64,000 nt of DNA. It comes from Aquila chrysaetos chrysaetos. Lineage: Eukaryota; Chordata; Aves; Accipitriformes; Accipitridae. Where the stretch lies: contig NC_044030.1 in NCBI RefSeq assembly GCF_900496995.4, positions 83,306,017 to 83,370,016 on the forward strand. The letters are read 5' to 3'. Shown here one piece after another: positions 1-13,100 of this stretch; position 1 is the first letter of the stretch; each line of letters starts with the position of its first letter. Both the position numbers and the translations under genes were made by a program. The notes beneath the pieces were generated by a model. It was not told the DNA's origin, did no database searches, and saw only the letters and a list, made by a program, of their open reading frames with translations.

Positions 1-1278
1 CAGTATTTTCTGGTGAAGTGTTAGGTTTTCAGATGTTTGACAGTATTTCTGTATGACTGACACTCCAGAGATCACTTGTAAAAATGTACCATTTCCTGTG
101 TTTTACTTGGTAAATAGCTACATAATATTGTGTGGAGTTAATTTTTAAAACAAATATTCATGCCTTGTTGAGTTTGGTATAAGTTTTCCTCTATTTATCA
201 TCACTAGGCTCTTCCAAAGACAGATTATCTCTTAAATAAGTAGTCTAGAAGACTTTGGAAAATAAAATTATGAAATCAGTGTATGGGGGATGCTTTGGAA
301 ACTTCTAACTTCTGCTCTTTGTACTTATGGCATTTTGCTGCATCGATACCTTCTTAAATGTGCAAATTGCTTCTGTACAGGAGGCACGATCAGCCGAAGG
401 CACGGTGTTGTGCCTGCAGAGCTACAGGCAGAGCTGGAAACCTCCTCGAGACCAGATGAAGACTCATTCCTAGGGGAGATGTTGGACAGGCTCCCAGGCT
501 GGGATTAGATAAGGTCATGTTCTGTCCAGAGGATGCACCTCTCCATTTGTCAAACTGGACAAATGGAAAAGGATATCTTTTGGTGTCTGAACTGACATCT
601 CCCCTCCCAGAACCGTGTGTGCCCCAGAGAGGCAAACCTACAAAGGCTAGCTTTCACTCTTATGTCAAAATCTGCTCTCACGTAGGAGTACACACTTTAT
701 GACCAGTGTAAATCAGCAGATTTCCTCCAACTGGTGCTATTTCAGCTTGCTGTTGCTGAGCAACAGGGACATTTTGGCAGTACCGTAAAGAAACCATATG
801 CACAGAACAGAAAAACAACAAAAGATGAAGGCCATGTCTCAGCCATTAGAAAGACTTTGCACGTCATTCAGAATTAATTCTTCATTTTACGCTATCCAGA
901 GAATTCATTCTTCCCATCACCCCATGCAAAATAACAGTTATTTGGCAATATGACATGTATATCAGTCAGAATATGCATATCATGCTTTTTCCCATTATCG
1001 TTCATAATGCAGTCTTTGCTAACAGGACTAATTTATCTTATTATTGAAACTGTTCTTTTTTCTTCCCCCCCACACCCCCCTTTACATCAAATAAATGCTA
1101 TTTAAGTCACAATTTTTTTTCAAGCACTCTTTTTGCATTCTTGTTTCTGATACACAGGTGATATCAGACTCATAAGAAACATTTATGCTGGGCAGGAGTT
1201 TTGGGGCTCTTTCCTGGACTACTACCCTCCCAGTGCCAGCATAACATAGCAAAAGAGATGTCACTGCATTTAACATTT

Positions 1279-1321
1279 TTAAAAAAAAAAACCAAAAAAA
1301 ACCCAAACCCCCCAAAAACCC
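1279..1321 (+). repeat. A/C-rich low complexity
   Basis: A-run followed by accaaaaaaaacccaaaccc-type sequence. Similar A/C or T/G runs recur at 12728-12765, 17907-17951, 24120-24154, 25804-25835 and 36975-37020. Confidence 0.85.
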
Positions 1322-2660
1322 ACAATGCCAAACTACTTGAAAACATCTGCTTGGAATCAGGTTTCATCCAAAAGTCTAACTCAACTGAACTGCCTCACTG
1401 CCATTTCCTAAGCCACCCGCATTGCTTCTGTCTGATGTGCGTAATTCTCTCCAATACTCCCATGGAGCTCCATGTCAAGCAACTGCCCCAGTCTCTACCA
1501 TTTGACACTGGCACGTCTCCTGCCACCAGTATCCTCTGCTGTGGCTCAGCTGCCCGCTAGCCCAGGGTGGAGCCACGCACCTCCCAGTCCTGCACGGGGT
1601 TTGTTACTGGTGGTACGAAGAGCGAAAGCATGAATGCCAACTTAAGACAAGAAATCGTAGGATGCTGAGCAAGGACCAGCAGGTATTTGTCAGCAGAGCC
1701 CGCTTCTGTCCCTTCCCACAGCAGCGCCGCTTCCTCACGGAGCCCAGGGCACGCTGGCAACACCAGCAGTGGTAGGTACCAAGACGCGGGCTACAGCCCT
1801 CGTTTCCCCTTCCCCCAGCAAACCAGTATGTGGGCGAGCGCAGAAGAGGCCAATGTTTAGGCGGGCAGCGAAGATGCTACACCCTTGGTGATGCTGAACT
1901 GGGAGGAGGAAACTTTCAGCCCAGGTTACCTGAAGACCAGACCCAAGAGTTGGTTGCAGAAGCAGGACCAAAAGCGGGAGGTATGAGTGCAGCACAGCAG
2001 CATTTTAGATGCTCAAATGTGGGGACGTGCAACAATACAAACTCCTTTATCTTATCCTCCAGGATTCTTGAGGGTTTTGTTCGGTTTTACCATGTTGTAC
2101 ATGAAATATAAACAGTACAAAGAATGCTCGTGTTGATAATTATCTAATCTTTTGAATCTTGACATTTAGTATAAAGGGTAGAATTGACACAGAATTTGGC
2201 CACAGCTAGGAATAATTCACTCGCTAAGAAAGATGTTAGCCATGAAGAAGCAGGGCTGTGTATTCAAAAGAAATACTTGATTATTTCCCCCTCCCTCGGA
2301 GCCTAAGCATTGCAAAGACCAGTATAGCAAGTGAATTGTTAGACACAGATGAACTCCTTCCTGATGTTCTCTCTTTGTCTTGCCATGGAAACCTGCCTTC
2401 GGGTGGTAAGGTCTTTTTTGTTACCAGCAGTTCAGCTTACTCAAGATTTTGAATGAGATGGGAAACAGCGTGACACTCAAAGCAAATACACCCCAGTGAC
2501 TTAAGACCCTCACTCTGCTTATTCTCCAAGGCACAGGTAGACCAAGGTCAATAGTTTGCCACGCATAGAAATGGAAAGTGTTTAAACAGGAGCCAGAAGC
2601 CTTAAGATTTCATAGATCTGGGCCAGAAAACTTGGGCTTAGGTCCCCAAAGGCTATGTAT

Positions 2661-2715
2661 GTGCTGGTAAATGAAAAGGATCAGGTGCTGGTAAATGAAA
2701 AGGATCAGGTGCTGG
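2661..2715 (+). repeat. 24-bp tandem duplication
   Basis: gtgctggtaaatgaaaagga plus tcag occurs twice in exact tandem (2661-2684, 2685-2708) with a partial third start. Confidence 0.9.
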
Positions 2716-3692
2716 CACGCAGACACCCACCCTGCTCGACTGAGCATACATGCCCTGGCACAGTCCCAGCCTTTGACAACCAGCATCCCTCAGGCAGTGC
2801 CTAGACACAGCTCAGCAGGCAGCGTGGACCTCTCTTGGCTCCTCAGCTAATATTTAAAGGCGTTTCACTTGCAAATAGGTTCTGAAGGTTGAATCGCCTA
2901 CCTCGAGCTTGAGCCCTCCTGACTCGCTATTGCGTTGCAACGCGAAGTAAACCAACTTTGCTTCGTAGCGTTCCGGCACTTTTTATCAGCGAGAGCCCCT
3001 TTCATACCGAGCTGTTTGCAAGTGCAGCCTCCTGGTGCTGCACGGGCTGGGGTTTAGCTCCTGCACCGTAGGGTCGCTGCCCACCCTGCCTCCAGCGTCA
3101 GGGCCAAAGATGTCCTTGGCACACACGAGGAGAAGACCACAGGAGACAGCGGCGTTGAAGCCCTGCCCTTTGCCTGACACAGAAGCACTCGCCTTGGGGT
3201 AGAAAGAAGAACAGAAATAAAGAGGGAGAGGGAACACGAGTAACTCTACAACCTGGTGGTTCTGGGCATCACCCAAGGGTATCGCTGAAGAAGGATGCCA
3301 GCAAGAACCAGCCAAAGGGAGGCTGAAAGGGCAAACGTGTGACAGAGGAGCTCATGTTGCTTCACGTGCTACGGCAAGAGCCTCAGAGACCGGGGCAACG
3401 AGATCCAGTCTGAGGCCGGATGAAATCCTGCCCACAATACCAGTATTTCAAACTGCCCTAGGGAGCGACGCCGCTTGAAAGCTGGCCCCAAAAGCGGAGT
3501 GTATTCAACCGCCATGAGAAGGATTTCTCACAACAAATTCAAATGCTTAGAAGTGAGCAATGAAATCAACGTGCAATCAAACAGAAGTACCTGTGTGGGA
3601 AAATATGGCTCAGTTGTACTTGTAACATCAGAGCAATTGCTTCCACTTTTAGGCCTAGTGAGGTCAATGAGATTATTTTTTTGAGTAAAATA

Positions 3693-3721
3693 AATCATAT
3701 GATGCATATGCGCATATGATT
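3693..3721. repeat. Short inverted repeat
   Basis: Arms aatcatatg and catatgatt flank 11 bp; the whole block is a run of overlapping CATATG/ATGCAT palindromes. Confidence 0.7.
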
Positions 3722-5224
3722 GCAAAATTGGGAGATCAAATGCAAACACTTCCTAGGAAAACCTCTATTTTCCTTTCTTTGGCCTCCCGTGAAAATATAT
3801 AGAATAGAAAATGGATGGGAACCATTGGCTTGGAAAACTGACAAACTACAAATCCCCTCACTTTAGATTAAACATTCTTGGATCAGTCATCAGTTTAATC
3901 GGATAAGGCTGAAATCAGTGGAAGGTTAAGGATCAGATTTTCTCATTAGTATAATTAAAGAAATAATACTAGGAAAAGCATGCCCCTAGCATGGCGCACT
4001 GGGAAGGAAAAGAAGGAATTTTTTTAAGTGGAATTTTCCAGCAAACAGTGCTGGTGCCTCAGCCATAAAGCAGCTATAAAACACGTTGTAGTATATGGTT
4101 TTGGTGGCGAGGATGTGATACTCTGTAAGAAAATTGGCCACTCTGGGCTACATTGCTGCACAAAGGATTTGCTACAGGTGAAGGCGCTACTCATAGCACT
4201 ATCCTGTACTGACGATGCTCTCGTACCACATGGGCACAGCAAAGTGTAGGACAACCCAGCAGTGTAGTTTTCAACTTTACAGAAAACCTGTGGATGGTAT
4301 CCTAACAATAGATTGATTTATTTATTTATTTTAAAGCAAATTAAATTAAGGGTCACATCTCTATCTTTGAACTTTCTTTTCTATTAAAGAGGCCATTCTA
4401 ATAATCTCATGCTACCTTCCCTTTCCGTATTTGCTGCTTATGAGACGCAAAAAAGAGTAGGCTATTTAAAGAGATAACAAAACTTGAAAACAGCTTCTAA
4501 GAAACACAGAGGGAAGTTACAACCTGATGTGAGTAGAAGTACTCACGGTAGAAGAGGACCTCCCTGGTCCCTTCCTGCACTGTCATTGCAAGCTGTGCTG
4601 GAATTCACTTTCATACACAGGGTGGGATGTTCTGCCCTGCTGGCAGGTTATGTTCTGCACGTCTATTGCAGAGGTTGCAATGTCTATGAAAGGCCCTACA
4701 CATGCCAGTCAAATGTGCAGGGCAAGAAAATTACACCTGTCTAGAAAAAAAGAACATGGAAGAGCAGATACATCCCTAGATTTCAGGGAAAATGGTTCAG
4801 AACACCAGTGAGCTACAAATTTAACAGCCTGGCTATCGTTAAGGATCTGTGCATAAAGCTCTAGGACTTATAGTGAGGAAAATCAGGATGGGAACATGAT
4901 GTACTGAACACCCGCCATAAGAATCCAATGCATGTGTCTCTGACTACACACATACTGGACAAACCCTCTGCGTTTTAATCTCTCACCTCTAAAAGGAAGA
5001 TGTATCAAACTCTTCTTCAACTTGCCTTGCCTGTCTTTACCCTTTAGATTTCTCTGTGATCAGGCAATGCTTGTCTCCTGCTGCACTCTCTGTGATAACA
5101 GTGCCTGGTACTCACCAAACGCTGTCCCAGTAAGGCCCAGATATGCTCTGTTTGACTTCAGAGACTCTTGTTGAAATGCCAAACTTTGGAGTCTGGTAGC
5201 TACAAACTCTTCATACGATTCATG

Positions 5225-5244
5225 GAGAGAGAGAGAGAGAGAGA
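5225..5244 (+). repeat. (GA)n microsatellite
   Basis: Ten perfect GA units. Confidence 0.95.
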
Positions 5245-5725
5245 TTCAAGGTAGAGAGAGAAGCACTTCAGTAATTCCATGATAATACAACCCTTTCTGA
5301 AATAGCTAGCTAAGGAGGAGCAGCTTATCTCTATTGACCACAGAAGGTGCTGAGGGCAACTAGACAACCACTTCAGTGACAACCAAGTTAGATGGGACAA
5401 ATCTGGGCTGTAAGCGTAGATCCACAAAGGGTCTAGGTCCACAATGAAACAGCTCCAAGAGGTACCACGTGACTCCGTATTGGCTAACAGCCAGCTTAAG
5501 CCTAAATTCAAGATTAGATCCTCAAAACCCCTGCGTAACTGTGCTTTACCTATAAAGTATCCAGAGGACCACAGACAAAGAAAACTAAATTTAGATGTCT
5601 GCATGTTGGCATCTACGTGCATATTAAGTGTCAAAGTCCTGCTCTAGTCGGCGGAGATCTAATCACTGCAGTCCACGGAGTCCAGACAGCGATTCAAGCT
5701 GGCCAAATGTGGGGGTCAATTTTAG

Positions 5726-5914
5726 GGTGTGCTGAATCACTCTCTAGACCCCATGGACTATATTGACTAGAACTACGCTGATCCCAACAAAAGCCTGGAT
5801 GACTACTCATGCGCGTACACCAACAAGTTTATCACCTTGGGAGATGATCCCACCCACACCGACAGCTCCTTGCTCTTGGACGTGTCCAGAACCACCTGCA
5901 TCCTGAGCCAGTAA
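5726..5914 (+). pseudogene. Coding-like relic or terminal exon of unknown gene
   Basis: Preceded by an ag (caattttag), this 63-codon frame has one internal TAG (5768-5770), then a stretch with strongly C/G-ending codons, NYADPNKSLDDYSCAYTNKF, ITLGDDPTHTDSSLLLDVSR, TTCILSQ and TAA. The codon use stands out from the AT-rich surroundings and suggests real coding history. I do not recognise the family. Either the TAG marks a dead exon or the exon starts after it (acceptor gactag at 5770). Confidence 0.35.
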
Positions 5915-8900
5915 CCCTCCTGAATGCAGTGCTCCTTCCTCTTCCCTTGCCTGAAGGGTCTAATCCAGCAGAAAACATGCGCATCTCAGAGCACGCTCAC
6001 AGATCCACGTATACAAGAGGAGGAAGAAGTGGTGTTCCTTTCTCTGTCCTGAACTGGTACCTGTCTTCAGCACCATACCACATAGACATATACTGCCCTT
6101 ATCTACCTTGTTGTATGCTTTAATTATCTCACGTTATGTATCCACTTGAACAGAGACTGAAGTCTCTACCGTACTGTGTCATGAAGACTCCTGAGAAAAC
6201 GTGAAACAGCTTAGTGGCCTAATTCTAGATGGTAGCTCAAGGAATGGGCAAAGGCTCTGAGGGACTTATGCCACATCTTCCCCCCAAAGCTTTCCTACTG
6301 GGTAGTGCAGGAAGGTCCCTGCCCACCACGATGCTCTTTTGGTTCCCTGGTCATGCCAGTGAATCACGAGCAAAGCACTTGGAGGCTAAAAGGTGGACCA
6401 GTGAGGATTCCAGCATTTCTGCCTTTCTGGGAACTAAGCCTTCATATGATAAATAGCACCACAATCTAGAGAGTTAGATGCCACGGAGGAGAGCAGAACC
6501 CATCTAGTTTTGTTTCAGGTTGCGATTCTGAACCCTGGTTTCTCACGCAAGGAAAGAGAGAGGGAGGTGGAAAGACACGTTACTTCGGAGAAAGCACGAA
6601 TGTCATTTCTAAATGGAAAACCCCTATTCTGCCTATAAAACTGGGAGTGGGTCTTTATGACTTTTCAAAAAACAGAATGGAATTACACAAAGTATGACAT
6701 TTTCTGGGGTTTAACTTTTCATGGGAGAAACAAACACAACATTGATTTGTTTGTGTTGAGATGCTAAAACACGAACAGGACCCTCAGCAAGCAGTCAAGG
6801 GGCATCTGTCTAAGGCCTCTTCACTGCCAGTCTATAGAATGCTGTCACCTCACCTGCCAGCCTTAGCGAGCCGGTCATTCATTTCATTAGCCATCCGGAT
6901 GCTGAACACCTTTTGTGGGGGTAAAAAAGGCAGATGAGGTGTTGTTAGTGATGACAAACAGGCCACATAAGTAGTAGCTTGTGTTATGTCTGTCTCCCCT
7001 GACTTGAACCTTCTCTCGTCTGCGGGACGAGAAAATAAGAAAACTTCCTGTATCTGGCATTGCTATATATTTTTCATTACACATTCCCAGCTCACCCCCA
7101 TCTTCCCTTTTTGCACTGTTGTTTTCCTCTACTCACACGACAGAGAACACGTACAGCAAGTGGCAGCATCTGACAGCAAATGGAGGATCCTCAGCCACCT
7201 CCTGCTGCCTGAAACATCCTGGCTTTACTCTCCACCAGAGGAAGATACAACCCTTCCCTACGTTCACACACTCCCTGCATACAAAGCAGCAGTTTTCACC
7301 TGAATAGGAAGATCCAGAATGATAACACCCTTGACACATCTCTGATTCGCTTCAGCATAACCCAACAGATCACTTATCTTCAATTTACCCTTATCTAAGC
7401 TGCGTAGGTGACTCAACCCTACCTATGCACAGAATATCTTCAAAACACAAACTGTCCCTCCCTGGAGAGAGAAATCCCACTTAACAGCGAGCGGTGTGTG
7501 GTGGTGACTTAGCAACAAGACGCATCTCTGCGCTTAACTTTTCTACCAGGCACTGTGAGCAGCTAGCAAGCTTCCTACGTGTAATAAACCCAAGTTTTAT
7601 CCAAGAGACAGGGAACACATCAATAATTTGGAAGAACTACAAGTCAAAAAAAAAAAAAAATACCCTAAGGGGATATTGAACTTCTGTCCTTCTCCCCAAG
7701 AAACCCCTTCCCTTATCAGCCGTCCCACCATGAATGGGTCTTTGAGCCTTCACTCCCTTCTCCATTTCCCCATTCCTGGTTTGCTCGCAGTGTGTTGTTG
7801 GTGATGGACATGGTCACCAACCCCTCTGGGGAAGCGTTCTAGCTTCTCCAGCACCACCAAACACTTTGAATTCACTAACCCTTGAATATCCTTAGCCACA
7901 ACACCCTCCAGTTGCTACCAGAGCTTGTTCTGGGGCTCCCTGCACCCGCGTTCCTGTCACAGCAGCATCCATCCATAGGCATCCATGAGCAGGACCCTCG
8001 CTGGAGTTCACTCAACCCTTGCTGCCCTCAGCAGCTTGTTGGAAAGTACATACCATTCATTTCTCTCCTGAAACACCTAAAGGCACAGGATTTCACCTCT
8101 GTGGGGTGGAGAATGACGAAAGACATGACCTCGCAAGAGAGTCCACAGCACCAGAGGCTCGTTCTGTCCAGGTACAAGAGCAGCATTCCCAGAGGGCTAC
8201 GACGGCAACAAAACTATCACAGTGGCATTCAGTAAAGGTTTCATGCGGGCACATTACATACCATTTGATGACCCTTCATCCACACGATAGAGAAGACACT
8301 GTTTGATTACATTAGTTTAACTGGAAAAGACCAAAAAAAGGATTCAGGAAAGACAGGATCCATGCAGCAGTGCAGCAGACAGACCAGCCCGTCCAAAACA
8401 TAGTGGGGATTTTACATAAGGCAGCATGAGATTCCATTTAGCCAAAACATGAGCGATACAGCTTTGGGATGAATTTGCCACGTTATAATTTTTTCTTTTG
8501 CTAAGCCAAAGCTGAAAGCTGATACAAAGCAGAGAGAGAAGAACTAGATTAGTTTTGAAAGGGCAAATGCTGGCTAACATACCAAACGATAGATGTTGTG
8601 AACTGAAAGTTGTGCTGGGGACTGAGAGCAGAATAGCAGGAACAGAGCAGAAAAGGAGATCTATCCTTATCCCTGAGATGTTTGCAGATGTGCTGAAAAG
8701 CAGTGGAGGAGTGTCACAGAAATAAGTTACATCAAATGTGCTTGAGAAACTGGCTTAGTTAGATCAAGACATCCAGACTTTCTCCACTGAATACCAAAAG
8801 CTTTTTGCTTTAGTACAAAAATGTTTATTGTTTTATATTTTGCCTGCAACGAAAATTCCAGAAGAAAATCTTTCCCCGGACTGATACCTCCTGGAAGGTG

Positions 8901-9937
8901 AAGCTGTCTCTCATCTTCAGTACAAGCAAGGCTCAGGAGCAGCAGGAGCCAAAGAAGGAATTAAACAAGAGGGATGCAATCTGCATAACTCCAGGCTAAA
9001 CTCTGCTGGGATCTTGTGGAATGGTCCTTCACAGCAAGTCAAATCACCCATCAGCTCCTTTCCAGTATAGCTGAAAAATCACAGCTGTAAGTATTTCACT
9101 GCCTCCCAGGGCGGCAATTCTGCAAACAAGCAGAAATCCACACGACTCGCATAAACCGGCCAGGCAAAACCAGTGCCACCCTTCAAGCTAGAGCACATGG
9201 CAGGCCAAGGACTTTTGAAGCCTACGATACCAGAGGAGGAATATCAGCAAGAACGCCATGCAGGAAAGGCACATTGTCCTTACAACAATCCTTCTCCCAG
9301 AGGCAGCCGCTAACCTGTACGTTGCAGATTTACGTAATAAAGCTAAGGAGGTAACAGAGGTCCCATTTGCGACGTGACCTATAATCACGCCAGCAAGTTT
9401 TGCACGTTCATTTGTTCCATTGTCCTTTCAAAGAATGATGGCTATTTGTAAGACTTGCAGAAACCTGTGCTTTTAGATGAAGCTGCGAGCAAGCAATGAA
9501 AGAAATGCACCCAAAGAGCTCTGACTTCATGGGGTTGTTCGTGTGCTCCTCAAATACACATAGCCAGATTTCTCCTGATCAGGGGAGAGGTAACCACATT
9601 CCGGTGCTGGAGAAGACAGCTGCTTACAGAAGTGCCACAAAGCCATCCAGGATTTCAGTTTTTCTGGGAAACCATCCAAAAGGATTCAAAGGATAACTGA
9701 GAATCGTTTATACACTCAGAGAAAAAGGGCCAAAGCCCTGACTATTCAAAATAATCAAGCCTGACAGGCAAATGAGTGATTGTACCTCAGAGGATGCACA
9801 TGTCTCTTCTTCCTTCCCTTGCTAAATCATGGGCTTATCTTTCTACAGTATGATTACTTGTAACGAAGCAATGCCTTTTGCCTACAAGTACTTGGCTTTG
9901 TTTCATCAACATGGGCTAGACCAAAACTTGTCTGTGT
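5915..9937. other. Intergenic DNA, no gene seen
   Basis: Unique sequence with only short overlapping frames and a short A-run at 7647-7661. No recognisable exon, RNA gene or repeat. Confidence 0.6.
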
Positions 9938-10122
9938 GACAACACTGGAAGAGGTTGCCCAGAGAGGTGGTAGATGCCCCATCCCTGGGAACATTCCAGG
10001 TCAGGTTGGACGGGGCTCTGAGCAACCTGATCTAGTGGAAGATGTCCCTGCTCAAGGCAGGGGAGTTGGACTAGATGACATTTAAAGGTCCCTTCCAACC
10101 CAAACCATTCGATGATTCTATG
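9938..10122 (+). mobile_element. CR1 LINE 3' end
   Basis: Recognised from the avian CR1 3' signature: an opening like ggaagaggttgcccagaga, then caacctgatctagtgg, ggagttggactagatgac, cccttccaacccaaacc and the terminal gattctatga. 5'-truncated, plus orientation, well preserved, in the intergenic region upstream of SIGLEC15. Confidence 0.92.
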
Positions 10123-13100
10123 ACAAAGTCACCTGCAGTCTACTCCTTGAAAGCCTACCTGTAGATGGCCTTAGTCACACAGCTCCCTAACAGAAAGAGA
10201 AACCTCCTTTCCCCTCTTACTGCTGGAAACTACAACGTGGGCAATCTAGGGTCATGTATTTTTAACTCTTTAGGTACTTAAGGACATGCTGCAACAAGGC
10301 ACAGGGATTTTCAAACACACCAAGGTAAGTTCACACCCAACCCAACTGATTGTGGAAACCCCAGGAAGAGTTTGCCTTCAGGGACTGCAGAGCCTCTCTA
10401 GTCAACTTAGCTAAGGTCTCTGAGGACATCACGTGAGAAGCAGAGATTTGTGAGAAACCTGCCTGCCCCGGGTGCCAAGAAGTGCCATTAACTGCTTGTT
10501 CCATTCGTTATGTTCACTCCTAACCAGCATGTTCCCCTCCCCAGCTGCTTTACCCAGTTCCCAGCTTTAGACTACCAGTATTTTATTTACCCTGCAGCAT
10601 GAACAAATTTCATCTTGCTGATGACCTGGCCCCATCCTACTATGCTTTAAGGCAATCTCTTTGCAAAAGGGACCATGACCAAAGGTCACAATCCATAAAG
10701 GGGGTTCAAGATTGGAGAGGAGACAAATGACTGTATAGAAATATCCACCTCATGGAAGGGCCATCCTCCCCTCATCTCCCAGGCTCTGCTGTTCTCTGAC
10801 ACTGCAGCATCATCTCTGCCCAACCCCAAGTCGCATCTCTTCTTCACCCCGCTTTCCCACCATGCTTCCTCAGCTTCCCCCACTTTGCCACCTCTGTGTC
10901 AAGCACCTTCCCTCCTCTGGTGCGACTTTACTTTCTAATCTTGCCTGGACAGGAACGCTGAGCTTTCAACAAGGTCCTGCCAGCGAGGCAACAGCCACCT
11001 GCACACATGGTTGTGAGCAGGCTGTATTAAGTGATGTAAATTGATCTATTGTTTGCTTCAACCCCGTGTGTGGTGAGAACTGATAAGAACAATGCGCTCC
11101 CCATAACACTTCTCCTCCATATTATCAGCCTCTGATCTTAATCCCGGGAGTCAATGTCATAATCCATCACTGTTAATGAGTGTGAGCTCCCCTAGGCGGG
11201 GCTTTATCTCACTTGGTATCTAAAGGGCCACATGAGGTTATGGCAATAGTGCAATTGAGTAAAGGTGGAAATTGAGTAAAGGTGGAAAGTGTTGGCACTG
11301 GCTTTTTGGGAACACTTCTATGTTATCAGAGACCAGAGGAAGCAAAAGTAAATGCCTTCATATGCTACAACTCACATGTCTCTTCCTGGCATTTCCATCA
11401 CTGGGACCTTCCAACCCAGCAGATCCCAGTACAAACAACACAGAAAGAGAAACTGCCAGCCTTGGGCACCTACCAACACAGACAGGCACCAGTGTTGCTT
11501 GAAGGCAGGATTGAGCGTGCTGGAGAAATGCTGAAAACAGTTTGCCATCTATTGCCACTAAATGTTCCATTTACTACCAGAAATGTTCCCTGAGGTGAAG
11601 GTGAAGAGTAAACACACGGGCAGTAATACTTTATCAGTATGTCCTATTCAGCCCTGTTGCCTGCATCTATCAAAATATCACACCCGTGGAGCGAACTGAA
11701 TGCTAGAAGAACAATCCCAAAGAAGATAAAACAGCGACACAATGCCATCTTCAACCTGCCTTCTGGGGAACCCCTGCCATAGAGAGCAAAAATGACTCCT
11801 TCTCCTGGCTCTTCCAAGGGCAGGTCACTCCATCAGGGCAAGGAAAGTTGCTGCCTTCATCTCATCTAACTCCTGTCCCAGCTAGAAAGGAGCCAATCTT
11901 GCACTGACAGGCTCTGCCAAGAATTCAAGGAAAGGTCTCCTCTTTCGATAGTACCTACGGTGCCTGCCCTTCATACAGGTCACGAGCTACCTACAAAAAT
12001 TATTTGCAGTGGTCCCCTTAAAGGCAGAAGTGTCTACAATGCCCTTAAAATACGCTTGCCTCTGCCTATGACTCAGCTGCAGATTTAAACTGCAATGTAG
12101 ACAATCCTGGGACAATCAGGTCAAGGCTGTCAAAGAATATTGCCTCTGGACACAGTTCATTGGAAAGAGCGATCACTCAGCCTTGCCTCATTTATTACCT
12201 CAACAGCTTGGTTTCACGTCTGCAACTCACCTTTCCTCCCACGCTTGCCCAGTGTGGCTGGGCAGGGGCTGCGAGCGCTGTGCCTTCCCTCGCTCCCTCC
12301 GACCACACACGGCAACTCAGTACCTAGGGCAAATCCAAGTTTTGGAATTCAGTTCAGGAGCAAATGGATGAAAACAATCTATGTTATACTAGAAGTTATA
12401 TGCCAGGTCAGATGAGATTGTGCAGTGGTCTCCTCTGGCCAATCAACCCACCCTTGAAAGCTATCGCTTTCAAACACGTCGGGCCATATTTAAGAGCAAG
12501 CATGATGGCGAGATACCCATGCGGGATGGAAAACCTGTGGTTGACACTTAAAAATGGGTGAGCTGAGGAGCAGTCGAAGCACTTCTGGAGCTGCACAGCA
12601 GCAGAACGGAGGAGAAATTCAGCTGAAGTCTGCCAGTGAGCAAGGGGAAATGGCTGAACAGCCCAGGCCTTAATCACATTTCAGATGCATGACAGCTTGG
12701 GGCAGCAAGGTTAAAACGAAAATAAATTAAAAAAACCCCAACAACAACAAAAAAAACCAAACCAACGACGACATCATCACGGTTACATTTTGCATTTGGA
12801 TCAATGAAACACTACAGGCTATCGGGCATTAGGAAGGACAAAGGACAACAGAATGGTATGTTTCTCGGAGAAGATGCCACAATAAACTTCACTCTAGAGA
12901 GGTTGGGTACAGGACCTCAGGCAAGGAAGGCTGCGAGTAAAATCAAGAGGTAGAGAGGTATTCTCCAGAGGCACATCCTAGAAAGGTGCGCTTCTCTTCA
13001 TTGCCGCAGATCTAAGTCTAAGTGCTTTTGAATCTGCTTTGAGTCTGCAAAGTGAGACAGCACAGAGATGGTGGGGACCAGAGCTCAGACCATGCATCAG

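Larger units (their letters stand above)
1..5725. other. Intergenic DNA, no gene seen
   Basis: Many short frames on both strands, none with codon bias, splice context or family resemblance. A moderately CpG-bearing patch lies at 2890-3200. The repeats are listed separately. Confidence 0.6.
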
